Source: Asticcacaulis currens (GTDB taxonomy: Bacteria; Pseudomonadota; Alphaproteobacteria; Caulobacterales; Caulobacteraceae). From it: 64,000 bases of DNA. The first letter of the stretch is position 1, and each line of letters opens with the position of its first letter. The notes under the pieces are model-generated. The model was not told where the DNA came from and searched no databases. It saw nothing but the letters and a program-made list of their open reading frames with translations. A program made the position numbers and the translations under genes. Shown here one piece after another: positions 55,164 through 64,000 of the stretch. The stretch is taken from assembly GCF_028550395.1 (NCBI RefSeq), contig NZ_JAQQKW010000003.1, positions 310,001 through 374,000 on the forward strand, read 5' to 3'.

Positions 55164-57464
55164 TTATAATCCGGCATCCTTCAGGGCGCACCAGCTCAGG
55201 TGCAGGGCCAGCACCGATTCCGCTCCCTGATTTTCGTTGAGTCCGTGCAAGGTGAGACCGTCGCAACAGCCGCCATCCTCGCTCATCAGGCTGAGGCCGT
55301 GATCATTGTCACCGCGGAACCATTGCCAGACGCGCAAAGCCTGCGCCTTCCAGCTCGCCTCTCCCGTCAGCCGCCACGCCGTCAGGCAGGCTTCGATAGA
55401 GGCTTGGGCCTCCAACGGCTGCTGATCGAACAGGGCCTCACGCCCGCCCTTATGCGATTGCCCGGCGGCGAAGCTGCGGGTCGGAATGGGGCGGAAATGA
55501 CCGGCCTCGGCGGTTTGCAGGGCCATGATGCGCACGCTGGCGCTCAGGGCATTTTGCACCATCCGGGCATTGCCGAGACGCTTCCCGGCCAGCAACAGGC
55601 CTTCGGGCAGGCGCGAATTGTCGTAGGACAGGGCGGGCTCAAACCACCCATGCGCCGCGGCGTTGTGGCAATAGGCCGCGTGCAGCGGTTCGGCCAGTAC
55701 CTCCATCAGCCGCAGGACCTCGGCCGCCTCGCCTACCTGATCGACAGTGGCATCCAGCGCACGCAGGCTCACGGCGCGGGCGCGCTGCGACGGCCACTCG
55801 GCGACGTGCGGCAGGACGCGCTGGCTGAGCTCCCGCGCCCACTGACGCAGATCGTCCGGCAGCGGAGAACGCACCACCTCGATCAGGGCCTCAAAGGCGC
55901 GGGCACAGCAATCGTCCGAGCCGCCCTCGTCCAGCCATTGCCGTGCAAAGCTCATGAAGTTGCGGAAACGGCCTGTTTCTGCGTTCCAGGCGTGGTTGAC
56001 GAAGCCGGCATAGCGATAGGCGAGGTCCATGCGCTGTTCATCGAAGCGCTCGAACCTGGCCCGGCGCGCCATCAGCATCAGGGCGCGGGCATTGTCGTCG
56101 GTGCAGTAGCCATGCGCACGATCAGGCAGGCGGTAGCGGCTGTGCTGGGCCATGCCGCAATCGTCCGACAGCCGCAGAACGGCGCGCCAGGCCGGGGCCG
56201 ATCCGATAGACGGGACCACAGACATCGCCTTCCCCTTTGTCGTGATGTCGGCGCGGGCGCGCCCGGTATAGGCGGCGGCCACCGCACTCCAGCGCGACGG
56301 CAGGGCCGCCTCATAGGCGCGCGCACTCATGGCTTCCCGTTTGGCCTCATCGGTCAAAAGGTCGATAATGGCATCGGCAAACGCGGCGCTGTCGCGGAAG
56401 GGACAGACGACGCCCACCCCGTCGGCCAGCGCCTCCACCGCGTGCCAGTAGGGGGCCGAGACCACCGGCTTACCCACGGCCAGCGCATAACTCAGCGTGC
56501 CTGACGTGATCTGCGTCTCGGTCAGATAGGGTGTCACATAGACGTCGGTCGCCTGAAGCAGGTCGATCAGGTCATCGTCGGATAGGAAGCGGTTGATGAA
56601 CCGGATATGGTCTTCGACCCCCAGTTCGACGGCGCGCGCCATCAAACGCTCGCGGTAGGCTTCGCCCTCATGCAGGATCAGATTGGGGTGGGTGGCCCCC
56701 ACTACGAAATACAGCACATCGGGGCAGGCGTCAGAAATGGCCGGCAGGGCTTCGATGATCGTCTCGATCCCTTTATTTGGCGACAACAGCCCGAAGGTGG
56801 ACAGCACCCGCCGCCCTTCGGCGTCCAGACCGGCCTTGAAATCAGCGGTGGGGCGCAAGGCCCGCGACGGGGCTCCGTGCGGAACGACCAGAATCTGCGA
56901 GTCCGGCACGCCATAGATACGCTTGAGGATGTCCGCGCCCTTGTGGGCCATGGTGATCAGGGTCGAAGACAGGCGGATCAGCCCCTCCATTACGTGGCGC
57001 TGTTCGGCATTGGGGGTTTCGAGGACCGTGTGCAGGGTAGTGATGACCGGCATATCGACGCGCTCAAGACACGCCAGCAGATGTGCCCCTGCCGGGCCGC
57101 CGAAAATGCCGTATTCGTGCTGTACGAACAGCACCTGCATACGGGCGGCGTTGAGATCGGCGGCCAGTTGCCGATAGGCGGCCACCTCGTCCTGCGGCAG
57201 GTGGCGCGTCACTTCGGGCGGATAGGCATAGGGCCCGGCATGATCGTCCATGGCGATCACTTCGAAGCGTGCCGACGGCAGGGCCCCATGCAGACACGTG
57301 TAGATATCGCGGGTAAAGGTGGCCAGACCGCACTGACGCGGCGGGAAATTGCCAATCACGGCGACGCGCGACAGACCCGCTTCGGGTTTGAGACGGGCAC
57401 GGCTGAGAATATCATCAAGGCTGTGGGCCTCGGTTTCGACGGCAAAATGCTTATCCTGAAGCAT
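55164..57464 (-). CDS. GT4 glycosyltransferase with C-terminal alpha/alpha-barrel-like domain
   Basis: The protein (766 aa) has a GT-B glycosyltransferase of family 4 in the first 410 residues: GNFPPRQCGLATFT at the start, FVQHEYGIFGG, NKGIETIIEALP and the donor-site segment TPYLTETQITSGTLSYALAVGKPV. Residues 430-766 form a separate helical domain with WF/WFEP-type repeats resembling (alpha/alpha)6 barrels. The fusion is conserved near GH130 genes in Alphaproteobacteria, as I recall. It probably makes or trims a mannosyl polymer. Confidence 0.85.
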   Translation of the reverse strand: MLQDKHFAVETEAHSLDDILSRARLKPEAGLSRVAVIGNFPPRQCGLATFTRDIYTCLHGALPSARFEVIAMDDHAGPYAYPPEVTRHLPQDEVAAYRQLAADLNAARMQVLFVQHEYGIFGGPAGAHLLACLERVDMPVITTLHTVLETPNAEQRHVMEGLIRLSSTLITMAHKGADILKRIYGVPDSQILVVPHGAPSRALRPTADFKAGLDAEGRRVLSTFGLLSPNKGIETIIEALPAISDACPDVLYFVVGATHPNLILHEGEAYRERLMARAVELGVEDHIRFINRFLSDDDLIDLLQATDVYVTPYLTETQITSGTLSYALAVGKPVVSAPYWHAVEALADGVGVVCPFRDSAAFADAIIDLLTDEAKREAMSARAYEAALPSRWSAVAAAYTGRARADITTKGKAMSVVPSIGSAPAWRAVLRLSDDCGMAQHSRYRLPDRAHGYCTDDNARALMLMARRARFERFDEQRMDLAYRYAGFVNHAWNAETGRFRNFMSFARQWLDEGGSDDCCARAFEALIEVVRSPLPDDLRQWARELSQRVLPHVAEWPSQRARAVSLRALDATVDQVGEAAEVLRLMEVLAEPLHAAYCHNAAAHGWFEPALSYDNSRLPEGLLLAGKRLGNARMVQNALSASVRIMALQTAEAGHFRPIPTRSFAAGQSHKGGREALFDQQPLEAQASIEACLTAWRLTGEASWKAQALRVWQWFRGDNDHGLSLMSEDGGCCDGLTLHGLNENQGAESVLALHLSWCALKDAGL

Positions 57465-57716
57465 GGCGAACCCTTCGCGTAAAAAGCCAGCGTGGCGGAT
57501 CGGGTCCGGCGCAAAATACCGCCGGAAGACACATCAAAATCGGAAGTCGGAAGAGAATTAAGGTGTGGGACGATCCGTCCGCAGAGCCTCACAATGGGCC
57601 GATAACGGATAAAGATGCAGTCAGGAAAGCGAAAGCCGCCATAAACCGGACATGATCTTGACACCTGCTCTTAGGGATTTAGCTTAATTTGAAACTGATC
57701 CCCGAAGGAGCCCCGC

Positions 57717-59363
57717 ATGTCTTTCCGACCCGTTATGGCCGCCAGCCTGCTGGCCCTCGCCTTTTGCGTTCCGGCGCTGGCCGCCCCCAAGACGCCAGAC
57801 ATTTCCGGTGCGCGCATGTCCGCCGATGTAAAGGTGTTGTCTGACGACAGCTTCGAAGGCCGTGGCATCAACACGCCCGCTGAGCCCAAGGTGATCGACT
57901 ATCTGTCGAAGGGCTTTGCCGCCGCCGGTTTTCAGCCGGGCGGCCCTCGCGGTGAGTGGACGCAGGCCGTGAAGCTGCGCCAGTTCACGGTACAAAACCC
58001 CACCCTCTCGCTCAGCAGCGGCGGCAAGGCGACGGCGCTGATGCTGGGCACGGACATTGTGGTTTCGACGCGCGGCGCGCTGGGCGATGTCAGCTTCAAG
58101 GACACGCCGCTGGTCTTTGTCGGCTATGGCGTCACGGCCCCGGAACGCGGCTGGGACGATTTCAAGGGTGTCGATGTGAAGGGCAAGATCGTGGTCGTGC
58201 TGATCAATGATCCGGACTTTTATGCCCCCGAAGCCAGCACCTTTGGCGGCAAGGCGATGACCTATTACGGACGCTGGACCTACAAGTACGAAGAGGCGGC
58301 CCGGCAAGGTGCTGCGGGTGTGCTGATCATCCACGACACGACGGCGGCCTCCTATGGCTGGGGCACGGTGAAAAATTCGTGGAGCGGACCGCAGTTCGAT
58401 ATCGTGCGCCCCGACCCGTCACAGCACTTTACCGGCCTTGAAGGCTGGCTGTCGGCGGAGAGCGCGCAAAGCCTGTTTGCTCAGGCGGGCCTTGACCTGG
58501 CGGCGCTGAAGGTCGCAGCACGTTCCATAGATTTCCGGCCGGTGGACCTGAAGACCACGCTCAATGGGGGTTATCAGGTGACGGCGAAGGAGATCGTCTC
58601 ACACAACATCATCGCCCGCCTGCCCGGCACGAAGCACGCGGATGAAACCGTCGTCTATGGCGCGCACTGGGACCATATCGGCATCGGTGCCCCCGACGCC
58701 AATGGCGATAAGATCTTCAATGGTGCCGTCGATAACGGCACGGGCGTCGCCGCCCTGCTGGAACTGGCGCGCGCTTTTGGCAAGGCACCAAAGCCGGAAC
58801 GCAGTGTGGTGATGATCGCCTTTACCGGCGAAGAAAGCGGCCTTCTGGGCTCGGAATACTACGCCGCAAACCCGGTCTATCCGCTGGAAAAGACGGTGGC
58901 GGGCATCAATATGGACGCGCTCAACGTCTCTGGCGCGACGAAAAACATCGTGGTGGTCGGCAATGGTCAGTCCTCGCTGGAAGACGATCTCGGCACCTTC
59001 GCCAGGGCGCAGAACCGTATCCTGTCGCCCGACGAAAAACCCGAAGCGGGGTACTTCTTCCGCTCGGACCACTTCCCCTTCGTCAAGCGCGGCGTGCCCA
59101 TGCTCTATGCCAAGGGCGGCAAGGACCTGATCAAGGGTGGCATCGCAGCGGGCACGGCCAAAGAAGCCGAATACCGCGACAAGCGCTACCATCAGGCCGA
59201 TGACGAATGGTCGGCGGACTGGGACATGGCGGGGATGGTCGAGGACGTGACGCTTTATTACCAGATCGGGGCGAAGCTGGCCCATTCGCGCGAATGGCCG
59301 CAATGGCGCGCCACGTCGGAGTTCAAAACCGCCCGAGATACCTCCGCCGATCAGCGGAAATAA
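57717..59363 (+). CDS. Exported M28-family metallopeptidase
   Basis: The protein (548 aa) has a signal peptide (residues 1-22) and a PA-type insertion domain (about 130-260). The M28 zinc ligands are GAHWDHIG, DNGTGVA, EESGLLG and NMDALN, with the distal His in KRYHQADDE. It removes N-terminal residues from peptides in the periplasm or outside. AAGGAG lies before the ATG. It stands alone. Confidence 0.93.
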   Translation: MSFRPVMAASLLALAFCVPALAAPKTPDISGARMSADVKVLSDDSFEGRGINTPAEPKVIDYLSKGFAAAGFQPGGPRGEWTQAVKLRQFTVQNPTLSLSSGGKATALMLGTDIVVSTRGALGDVSFKDTPLVFVGYGVTAPERGWDDFKGVDVKGKIVVVLINDPDFYAPEASTFGGKAMTYYGRWTYKYEEAARQGAAGVLIIHDTTAASYGWGTVKNSWSGPQFDIVRPDPSQHFTGLEGWLSAESAQSLFAQAGLDLAALKVAARSIDFRPVDLKTTLNGGYQVTAKEIVSHNIIARLPGTKHADETVVYGAHWDHIGIGAPDANGDKIFNGAVDNGTGVAALLELARAFGKAPKPERSVVMIAFTGEESGLLGSEYYAANPVYPLEKTVAGINMDALNVSGATKNIVVVGNGQSSLEDDLGTFARAQNRILSPDEKPEAGYFFRSDHFPFVKRGVPMLYAKGGKDLIKGGIAAGTAKEAEYRDKRYHQADDEWSADWDMAGMVEDVTLYYQIGAKLAHSREWPQWRATSEFKTARDTSADQRK

Positions 59364-59490
59364 ACGGAAAAGCGCCTCCCCTGATCCTGGATCATGATTT
59401 CTGGTGGAAACATAATGATATGGATTTTTGTTTAGCCCCTCGCCGGGTACGGGCTCCGCCACCTTGGCCGCCGCCTCAATGGCGGCTTAG

Positions 59491-59520
59491 GCGGAATGAT
59501 TCCCTTAGAAATCATTCCGC
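59491..59520. repeat. Inverted repeat GCGGAATGAT / ATCATTCCGC
   Basis: A perfect 10-bp inverted repeat (59491-59500 and 59511-59520) in the gap between the convergent M28 and phhA genes, next to GCCGCC/GGCGGC (about 59468-59487). It may act as a terminator for both. Confidence 0.5.
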
Positions 59521-59534
59521 TATAGGGGGAGGCT

Positions 59535-60401
59535 CTATCGGTGATAGTTGCCCGTGCCGCGGTGAAAAACGCGGTCGGTGGCTTCAATCCTACCCGGCGT
59601 CAGGTCGGGCAGACCGGCCAGCGCCTCATAGATCGGTCCGAAATCCTTTTGCGCCAGCCCCAGAAGCGTATCTATCGACGGCAGGACGAAATAACCCTCC
59701 TGAAAATCGTCGATGCGATAGACGGTGCGCATGACGCGCTCCAGATCGAAGCCGATACGGTTCGGCGACGGGCTTTCCAGCGCAAACTGCGTCTCGGTAA
59801 AGGACGACAATATGCCGGCGCCGAAGATGCGCACACCACCGGCCTCTTCGACCAGTCCGAACTCCACCGTGTACCAGTAGAGCCGCGCCAGACGGTCGAG
59901 CACGCCCAGCTTTTCGGCGCGCAACCCGCCTTCGCCATAGGCCTGCATGAAGTCGGCCATGACCGGGTTCATCATCATCGGCACATGGCCGAACAGGTCA
60001 TGAAAGACATCCGGCTCGACCAGATAGTCCAGTTCGCGACCGTCGCGGATAAACTGCCCCGCCGGGAAACGCCGGTTGGCCAGATGGTCAAAAAAGATGT
60101 CATTGGGCACCATGCCGGGCACGGCCACCACCGTCCAGCCGGTGCGGCGGTAAAGAACCTCGCTCAGGGCGTCGAAATCAGGGATGGCTTCGGCTGTGAT
60201 CGGCAACTGGCTCAGGCCGTCCATATATTCTTCGCAGGCCCGGCCGCGGATGGTCTGCATCTGACGCTCGAACAGGGTGCGCCAGGTGGCGTGCTCGGTC
60301 GCCGTGTAGGCGTCCCAGTTTTGCGGGATGGTCCAGTCGGGACGGTCCGGCACATAGCCGCCGACAATACCGTGGCGCGCAGGCTGTGTTTGTGTATCCA
60401 T
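59535..60401 (-). CDS. phhA: Phenylalanine-4-hydroxylase PhhA
   Basis: The 288-aa tetrahydrobiopterin- and iron-dependent hydroxylase converts phenylalanine to tyrosine. Iron ligands lie in PDVFHDLFGHVPMM (two His) and YWYTVEFGL (Glu); there is no regulatory ACT domain, as in other bacterial forms. phhB is upstream on the same strand, with a dispersed repeat between them. Confidence 0.96.
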   Translation of the reverse strand: MDTQTQPARHGIVGGYVPDRPDWTIPQNWDAYTATEHATWRTLFERQMQTIRGRACEEYMDGLSQLPITAEAIPDFDALSEVLYRRTGWTVVAVPGMVPNDIFFDHLANRRFPAGQFIRDGRELDYLVEPDVFHDLFGHVPMMMNPVMADFMQAYGEGGLRAEKLGVLDRLARLYWYTVEFGLVEEAGGVRIFGAGILSSFTETQFALESPSPNRIGFDLERVMRTVYRIDDFQEGYFVLPSIDTLLGLAQKDFGPIYEALAGLPDLTPGRIEATDRVFHRGTGNYHR

Positions 60402-60415
60402 CCCTTACCCTCCTT

Positions 60416-60540
60416 TAGAGCGATGTGCGGAAACGAAGTTCGGCGAAGCCAAAAGTGTGAGCGGTTTTCCGCAAAAACATCGCGACAAAACAAAAATTTA
60501 GAGCGAAATGACGATTCCACTCAAAGTCATTTCGCTCTAG
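60416..60540 (+). repeat. Two-hairpin intergenic repeat, copy B (between phhA and phhB)
   Basis: Hairpin 1: GCGATGT (60420-60426) with ACATCGC (60477-60483). The linker ACAAAAATTT follows. Hairpin 2: AGAGCGAAATGAC (60500-60512) with GTCATTTCGCTCT (60526-60538), 13-base loop. Arms differ from copy A by paired changes. Between the hairpin 1 arms is an insert that copy A lacks (about 60431-60450). Confidence 0.8.
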
Positions 60541-60859
60541 CCGCGTTAAAACGGGTGGCTGCAGCGTCGATCGCTTCGGCCAGCGCCACATCGCGATCGC
60601 TGAGCCCGCCCGTGTCGTGGGTCGTCAGGCGGATCGACACGCGGTCATAGACATTGGACCATTCCGGATGGTGGTCGAGCCGCTCCGCCGCCTGAGCCAC
60701 GGCGCTCATAAAACCAAACGCCGCCGTGAAATCGGTAAAGCGCAGATGGCGCTCTATGGCCTTGTCCCCCGCTTCGCGCGTCCATAATGGCAGGCGCTGC
60801 GGCAGGGCCGCGATTTCAGCGGGCATCAAAGGCGTAGCCGGGGGCAGGTCAGCGTGCAT
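60527..60859 (-). CDS. phhB: Pterin-4a-carbinolamine dehydratase PhhB
   Basis: The 110-aa enzyme recycles the pterin cofactor of Phh[21 protein letters not shown] is the catalytic signature (His-His and the distal His). Its stop lies in the edge of repeat copy B, which may set the phhB/phhA ratio. Confidence 0.93.
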   Translation of the reverse strand: MHADLPPATPLMPAEIAALPQRLPLWTREAGDKAIERHLRFTDFTAAFGFMSAVAQAAERLDHHPEWSNVYDRVSIRLTTHDTGGLSDRDVALAEAIDAAATRFNAARAK

Positions 60860-60968
60860 GACGGGTCCTCTTCAAGAAAGATGATCCCCCCGAAGGTCGA
60901 GAAAATCTTTCTTATTTTTCGCCCACACGCCAATTTTGCAAAATGGTTTTCCGTCAAATGGCCAGTAG

Positions 60969-61271
60969 CTAGTCGGTCTTGCTTCGCCGACGGGCGGCCC
61001 CGGCACTGCCGCCACCCCATATAAAGGACAGGCCCAGCAGGAAGCCGAAATCGTACCAGCCGCCCGAATTGGGCACGGCATAGATGCGAATGCTGTGATC
61101 GAAAATATGCCCGATCAGGGCCAACGGCGCGATAGCCCCGTGCACCAGCCCCATCCAGAAGCCGGGCACAGCGGGCTGAGCCGGCGGTGCCCCCTGCGTC
61201 GCGCAGGCCGTAAGCAACAGGCCCGTACCGACCAGCGTCAGAAACAGACTCCCAAAGCGATTCACCGTCAT
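60969..61271 (-). CDS. Small lipoprotein, unknown function
   Basis: A 100-aa protein with signal peptide and lipobox LLTAC (cysteine about residue 22), a hydrophobic middle (about 40-60) and a second one (about 72-88), then a basic tail. No family recognised. The ATG at 61271 has GGAGGG upstream. It is divergent from the large membrane protein gene. Confidence 0.65.
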   Translation of the reverse strand: MTVNRFGSLFLTLVGTGLLLTACATQGAPPAQPAVPGFWMGLVHGAIAPLALIGHIFDHSIRIYAVPNSGGWYDFGFLLGLSFIWGGGSAGAARRRSKTD

Positions 61272-61516
61272 GAGCAGACCCTCCCGATCCACAGGAAACG
61301 ACCTCAGACCCGTCCTGTCAATCGCCCGGCGTAACCCGCTCACCAGCCGGTTCACAGCCCAGCGAAATTTTCGATGGCAGGCCCGAAAATTGCCTATTTT
61401 TAGGGCTTGATCACGCAACTTGTGATGTGTGGCGTTTTCGCTATGATGCGCCGCGCCAGAACTGACCCTATCCCCGTCATTTTCGATAGAGCTGTCCCAT
61501 TCGTACCCCGTCCTAT

Positions 61517-63724
61517 TTGCCGCATATCCTGATCTGGGCCCGCCGTCTTCTGACCGTGGCGACGCCCTTTCTTCTGTTCAGTTTGTTCTTCCATATCGAG
61601 ATCCTTGATCCGACGCGGATTGGCTGGCTGCTGGACGAGGACTGGGGGCAGCACGTGCTGGGCTGGCACGCCTTCCGTAATGTGCCGTGGGCGTGGCCGT
61701 TCAACTATCAGGACCTGCTGGCGTGGCCGACGGGCATCAGCATTATCTATACGGACTCCAATCCGTTCTTTTCTTTTATTTTCAAAGCGCTCAGTCCGCT
61801 CCTGCCCGATAATTTCCAGTTTATCGGACCGTGGTTCCTGCTATGCGTGGTGATGCAGTTCTTCTTTGCGTGGAAGCTGGTGCGCCCGCATGCGCCGGGT
61901 CCGTGGTCGGCCCTGGCCGGGGCGGTCATCATGTCGCTGCTGCCAGCCCTCTATTACCGGATGCGCCACGACACGCTGGTGGCGCACTTTCTCATCCTGT
62001 GGACGCTGTGGATCTTCTTCAACGTCAGGGACGAGCGCAAAAAGAACATCTGGTACGCCACGGCGCTGGGCCTGACCGGCTTCCTGCACCCGTACATGCT
62101 GTTCATGATGGCGGCCGTCTGGGGTGCCGACGTGCTGCGGATATTCGTCCCGGCGGCGAAGGCCATGGACCGTCCGCGCGTACTGCGCATCCTGCGCGAT
62201 GCGGCGCTGGTCTTTATCTGCCCTCTGATCACGCTGGGGATTTCAGGGGCCTATTCCGGCTCCTCGGCCGAAGCGCGCGGTTTCGGCTTCTATTCGATGG
62301 GGCTAGATGCGCCATTTAACCCGGTGCAGCCAGACTTCTCCTTCTTTATCAAGGCCCACCCGCAGGATATGGGGCAGTATTTCGAAGGCTATCAGTATAT
62401 GGGCCTCGGCATTCTGGGCCTGTTGCTGGGCGCTCTGCTGCTCTATCAGATCACCTTCTCGGCCCGTCAGGCGCGTCCCTTTATCGACAGCGCCAAGCCG
62501 CTAATCATCCCTTTTATCTGCCTGTTCGTCATCGCCGTGTCGCACCACGTTCAGTTCTACGACATCGTGCTGCTGAACCTGCCCCTGCCGAAATATCTGC
62601 TGGAAAAGCTGGCCGTGCTGCGCGCCTCGGGCCGCTTCTTCTGGCCCATCGCCTATACCCTGATCCTGATTGCGCTGGTCATCGTCTATAAGTCGCGGCC
62701 CAAGGTGATGAAGGTCGTCCTGCCGCTGGTCATCGTCGTGCAACTGATCGACCTTCAGGGCTTTGTCGTCGCCATGCGCAAGCAGACGGAACTGGCCACC
62801 AGCAAGGTCATCTTCGATCAGGCCCCGGACCCCATCTGGGACAAGCTGATTTCCGGCGCCAAGGGTGTGGACTTCTACCCGGCGCAGGTACACCTGAACG
62901 ATAAGCTGTTCTATGAGATCGCCTGGCGCGCCGTGTCGCAGCACCGCTACGTCAACACCATGTACATGGCGCGTGAAAACTATGAGCAGCGCGCCATCGA
63001 GCTGAAAGGCCGCGAAGCCTATCTAAACGGCAATATCAATAACGACAACCTGTACGTCTTCCTCAATCAGTGCATCGCGCCGGCCAATCTTCAGCCACTG
63101 ATGCGTGAAGTGGACGGCGTGTGGATCATCCCGCCGCAGTCGATGCGCAACCTGCCGCTGGCCCTGCCCGAATGGAAGCCGATCAAGGCGCGCATGGGCT
63201 TTGGCTATCTCAATCAGGGCTCGTGCCTGCTCGACAAGAACTGGGCAGCACCTGAGGCCGACGGGGCGTGGACACTAGGCAAACGCGCCGAGCTGGTCAT
63301 CCCCATTCAGGAGGTGCAGTTCGAAAACGATGCCCGGCCGGTCAAGCCGTCGATCCGTCTGGTCGCCAAGAGCTTCTTCCGCCCGATGACGGTCGATGTG
63401 CTGATCAACGGTCGCAAACGTGCCACCATGGAGCTGGAAAAAATCCGCTCCTATGAGGATATTCCCCTGCCGCCTTCGGTGTTCAACCGTCCCGACATGA
63501 AGGTCTCCTTCATCGTGCGTGACCCCCTGTCGCTCAAGGAGCTGGGCCGCGGGGATGATGAGCGCCAGTGGGGCATGAAGCTGTTCCGCCTGACCATCGA
63601 AGACGCGGCTGTGCGCGAGAAGGAAGAGGCGGAAAAGAAGGCGAAGATTGCCGAGGCACAGGCGGCGATAAAGGCGCAGCCGGCGGGCGTCACGGCCGGC
63701 CAGCAGGCACCACAGAAACCCTGA
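61517..63724 (+). CDS. Large multi-spanning membrane protein (DUF6311-like, GT-C type topology)
   Basis: The protein (735 aa) has about ten to eleven hydrophobic helices in the first 430 residues, with an early periplasmic loop rich in Trp and Asp (LDEDWGQHVLGWHAF), the arrangement of GT-C glycosyltransferases. The last 300 residues are soluble and end in a coiled, Ala/Lys-rich tail. No ATG or GTG is available; the start is TTG at 61517. A paralogue begins at 63901. The substrate is unknown; a lipid-linked sugar donor is the guess. Confidence 0.75.
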   Translation: MPHILIWARRLLTVATPFLLFSLFFHIEILDPTRIGWLLDEDWGQHVLGWHAFRNVPWAWPFNYQDLLAWPTGISIIYTDSNPFFSFIFKALSPLLPDNFQFIGPWFLLCVVMQFFFAWKLVRPHAPGPWSALAGAVIMSLLPALYYRMRHDTLVAHFLILWTLWIFFNVRDERKKNIWYATALGLTGFLHPYMLFMMAAVWGADVLRIFVPAAKAMDRPRVLRILRDAALVFICPLITLGISGAYSGSSAEARGFGFYSMGLDAPFNPVQPDFSFFIKAHPQDMGQYFEGYQYMGLGILGLLLGALLLYQITFSARQARPFIDSAKPLIIPFICLFVIAVSHHVQFYDIVLLNLPLPKYLLEKLAVLRASGRFFWPIAYTLILIALVIVYKSRPKVMKVVLPLVIVVQLIDLQGFVVAMRKQTELATSKVIFDQAPDPIWDKLISGAKGVDFYPAQVHLNDKLFYEIAWRAVSQHRYVNTMYMARENYEQRAIELKGREAYLNGNINNDNLYVFLNQCIAPANLQPLMREVDGVWIIPPQSMRNLPLALPEWKPIKARMGFGYLNQGSCLLDKNWAAPEADGAWTLGKRAELVIPIQEVQFENDARPVKPSIRLVAKSFFRPMTVDVLINGRKRATMELEKIRSYEDIPLPPSVFNRPDMKVSFIVRDPLSLKELGRGDDERQWGMKLFRLTIEDAAVREKEEAEKKAKIAEAQAAIKAQPAGVTAGQQAPQKP

Positions 63725-63737
63725 TTACCTGCGAAAA

Positions 63738-63761
63738 GCCCGGATTCGTCCGGGCTTTTTT
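63738..63761 (+). terminator. Intrinsic terminator between the tandem membrane-protein genes
   Basis: GCCCGG (63738-63743), loop ATTCGT, CCGGGC (63750-63755), then six T. Confidence 0.85.
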
Positions 63762-63900
63762 CCTCACACCTGCTTGTTTTGAGAAAAGGCTCTCTTTAAA
63801 GTCGTTGCTGCCGAGGGGGCGGTCCTGTCCGGAAAAGACAAGACATGACGTGCATCACTGACTGCGCGCGTGCTTCCGTTTGACAGACCATGGGACCGAT

Positions 63901-64000
63901 ATGCCTGATAGTACCCAAACCTCCTATTATCGTCTGGCGCTCTTCGGCACGCCCGTTCTGCTGTTTCTGGTCTTCTTCAACCCTGCCATTCTGGACCCGA
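63901..64000 (+). CDS. Start of a second DUF6311-like membrane protein (cut by window end)
   Basis: Only 33 codons are present. The N-terminal helix TPVLLFLVFFNPAILDP resembles TPFLLFSLFFHIEILDP of the preceding gene, so this is a tandem paralogue. GGGA lies upstream of the ATG. Confidence 0.7.
   Translation, partial: MPDSTQTSYYRLALFGTPVLLFLVFFNPAILDP

Overview
This is a high-GC alphaproteobacterial chromosome segment. The style points to Caulobacterales (Caulobacter, Brevundimonas or Asticcacaulis relatives): a TonB-dependent receptor sits beside SapC, cupin and tryptophan-halogenase genes, ActP/DUF485 and phhA/phhB are present, chemosensory-type CheB/CheR genes lie between hybrid kinases, and dispersed alphaproteobacterial palindromic repeats are scattered between genes. 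Genus is an inference from gene content only.

Layout. 1-1.5 kb: the end of an integrated island, with a HipA-like kinase (cut by the window edge), a decayed AbiEii remnant and a 23-bp copy of a tRNA 3' end that looks like an attachment site. 1.6-9.1 kb: a membrane protein, a type I secretion ABC exporter with its HlyD adaptor, a very AT-rich gap, a divergent RTX calcium-binding protein (the likely cargo) and an AraC-type regulator. 9.3-12.6 kb: a small unknown protein, then a tightly overlapping operon of two paralogous unknown proteins and an Hpt-like protein lacking its phosphorylatable histidine. 12.7-20.2 kb: a membrane protein, a periplasmic cyclophilin, DUF485/ActP, a DsbD-alpha/DsbA-like pair, a Sel1-repeat protein and DUF4197.

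20.3-32.4 kb: an almost complete valine/leucine biosynthesis block. ilvD is divergent from a forward group that begins with an Ile/Val/Leu-rich leader peptide and an intrinsic terminator (a textbook attenuator). Next come a stand-alone, apparently catalytically dead copy of the IlvD C-terminal domain, then ilvC, acetolactate synthase large and small subunits, leuA, ilvE, leuC, leuD and leuB. These genes take pyruvate to valine and leucine.

32.5-42.6 kb: YggU, YggT, tRNA-Ala(CGC), the halogenase/cupin/SapC/TonB-receptor cluster with LacI-type operator candidates, then ahpC-ahpF. 42.7-52.7 kb: a divergent arginyl-tRNA synthetase, a small FPASDPPS-motif protein, and a signalling block (single-domain receiver, CHASE3-GAF hybrid kinase, CheR, CheB, second hybrid kinase). 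52.7-57.5 kb: type IB topoisomerase, GH130-type protein and a GT4 glycosyltransferase with a C-terminal alpha/alpha-barrel-like domain. 57.7-64 kb: M28 peptidase, phhA/phhB, a small lipoprotein, and two tandem paralogous multi-spanning membrane proteins, the second cut by the window end.

The best candidates for undescribed biology are the stand-alone dead IlvD domain behind an ilv attenuator, the two-paralogue/degenerate-Hpt operon, and a covarying two-hairpin intergenic repeat present in about five copies.
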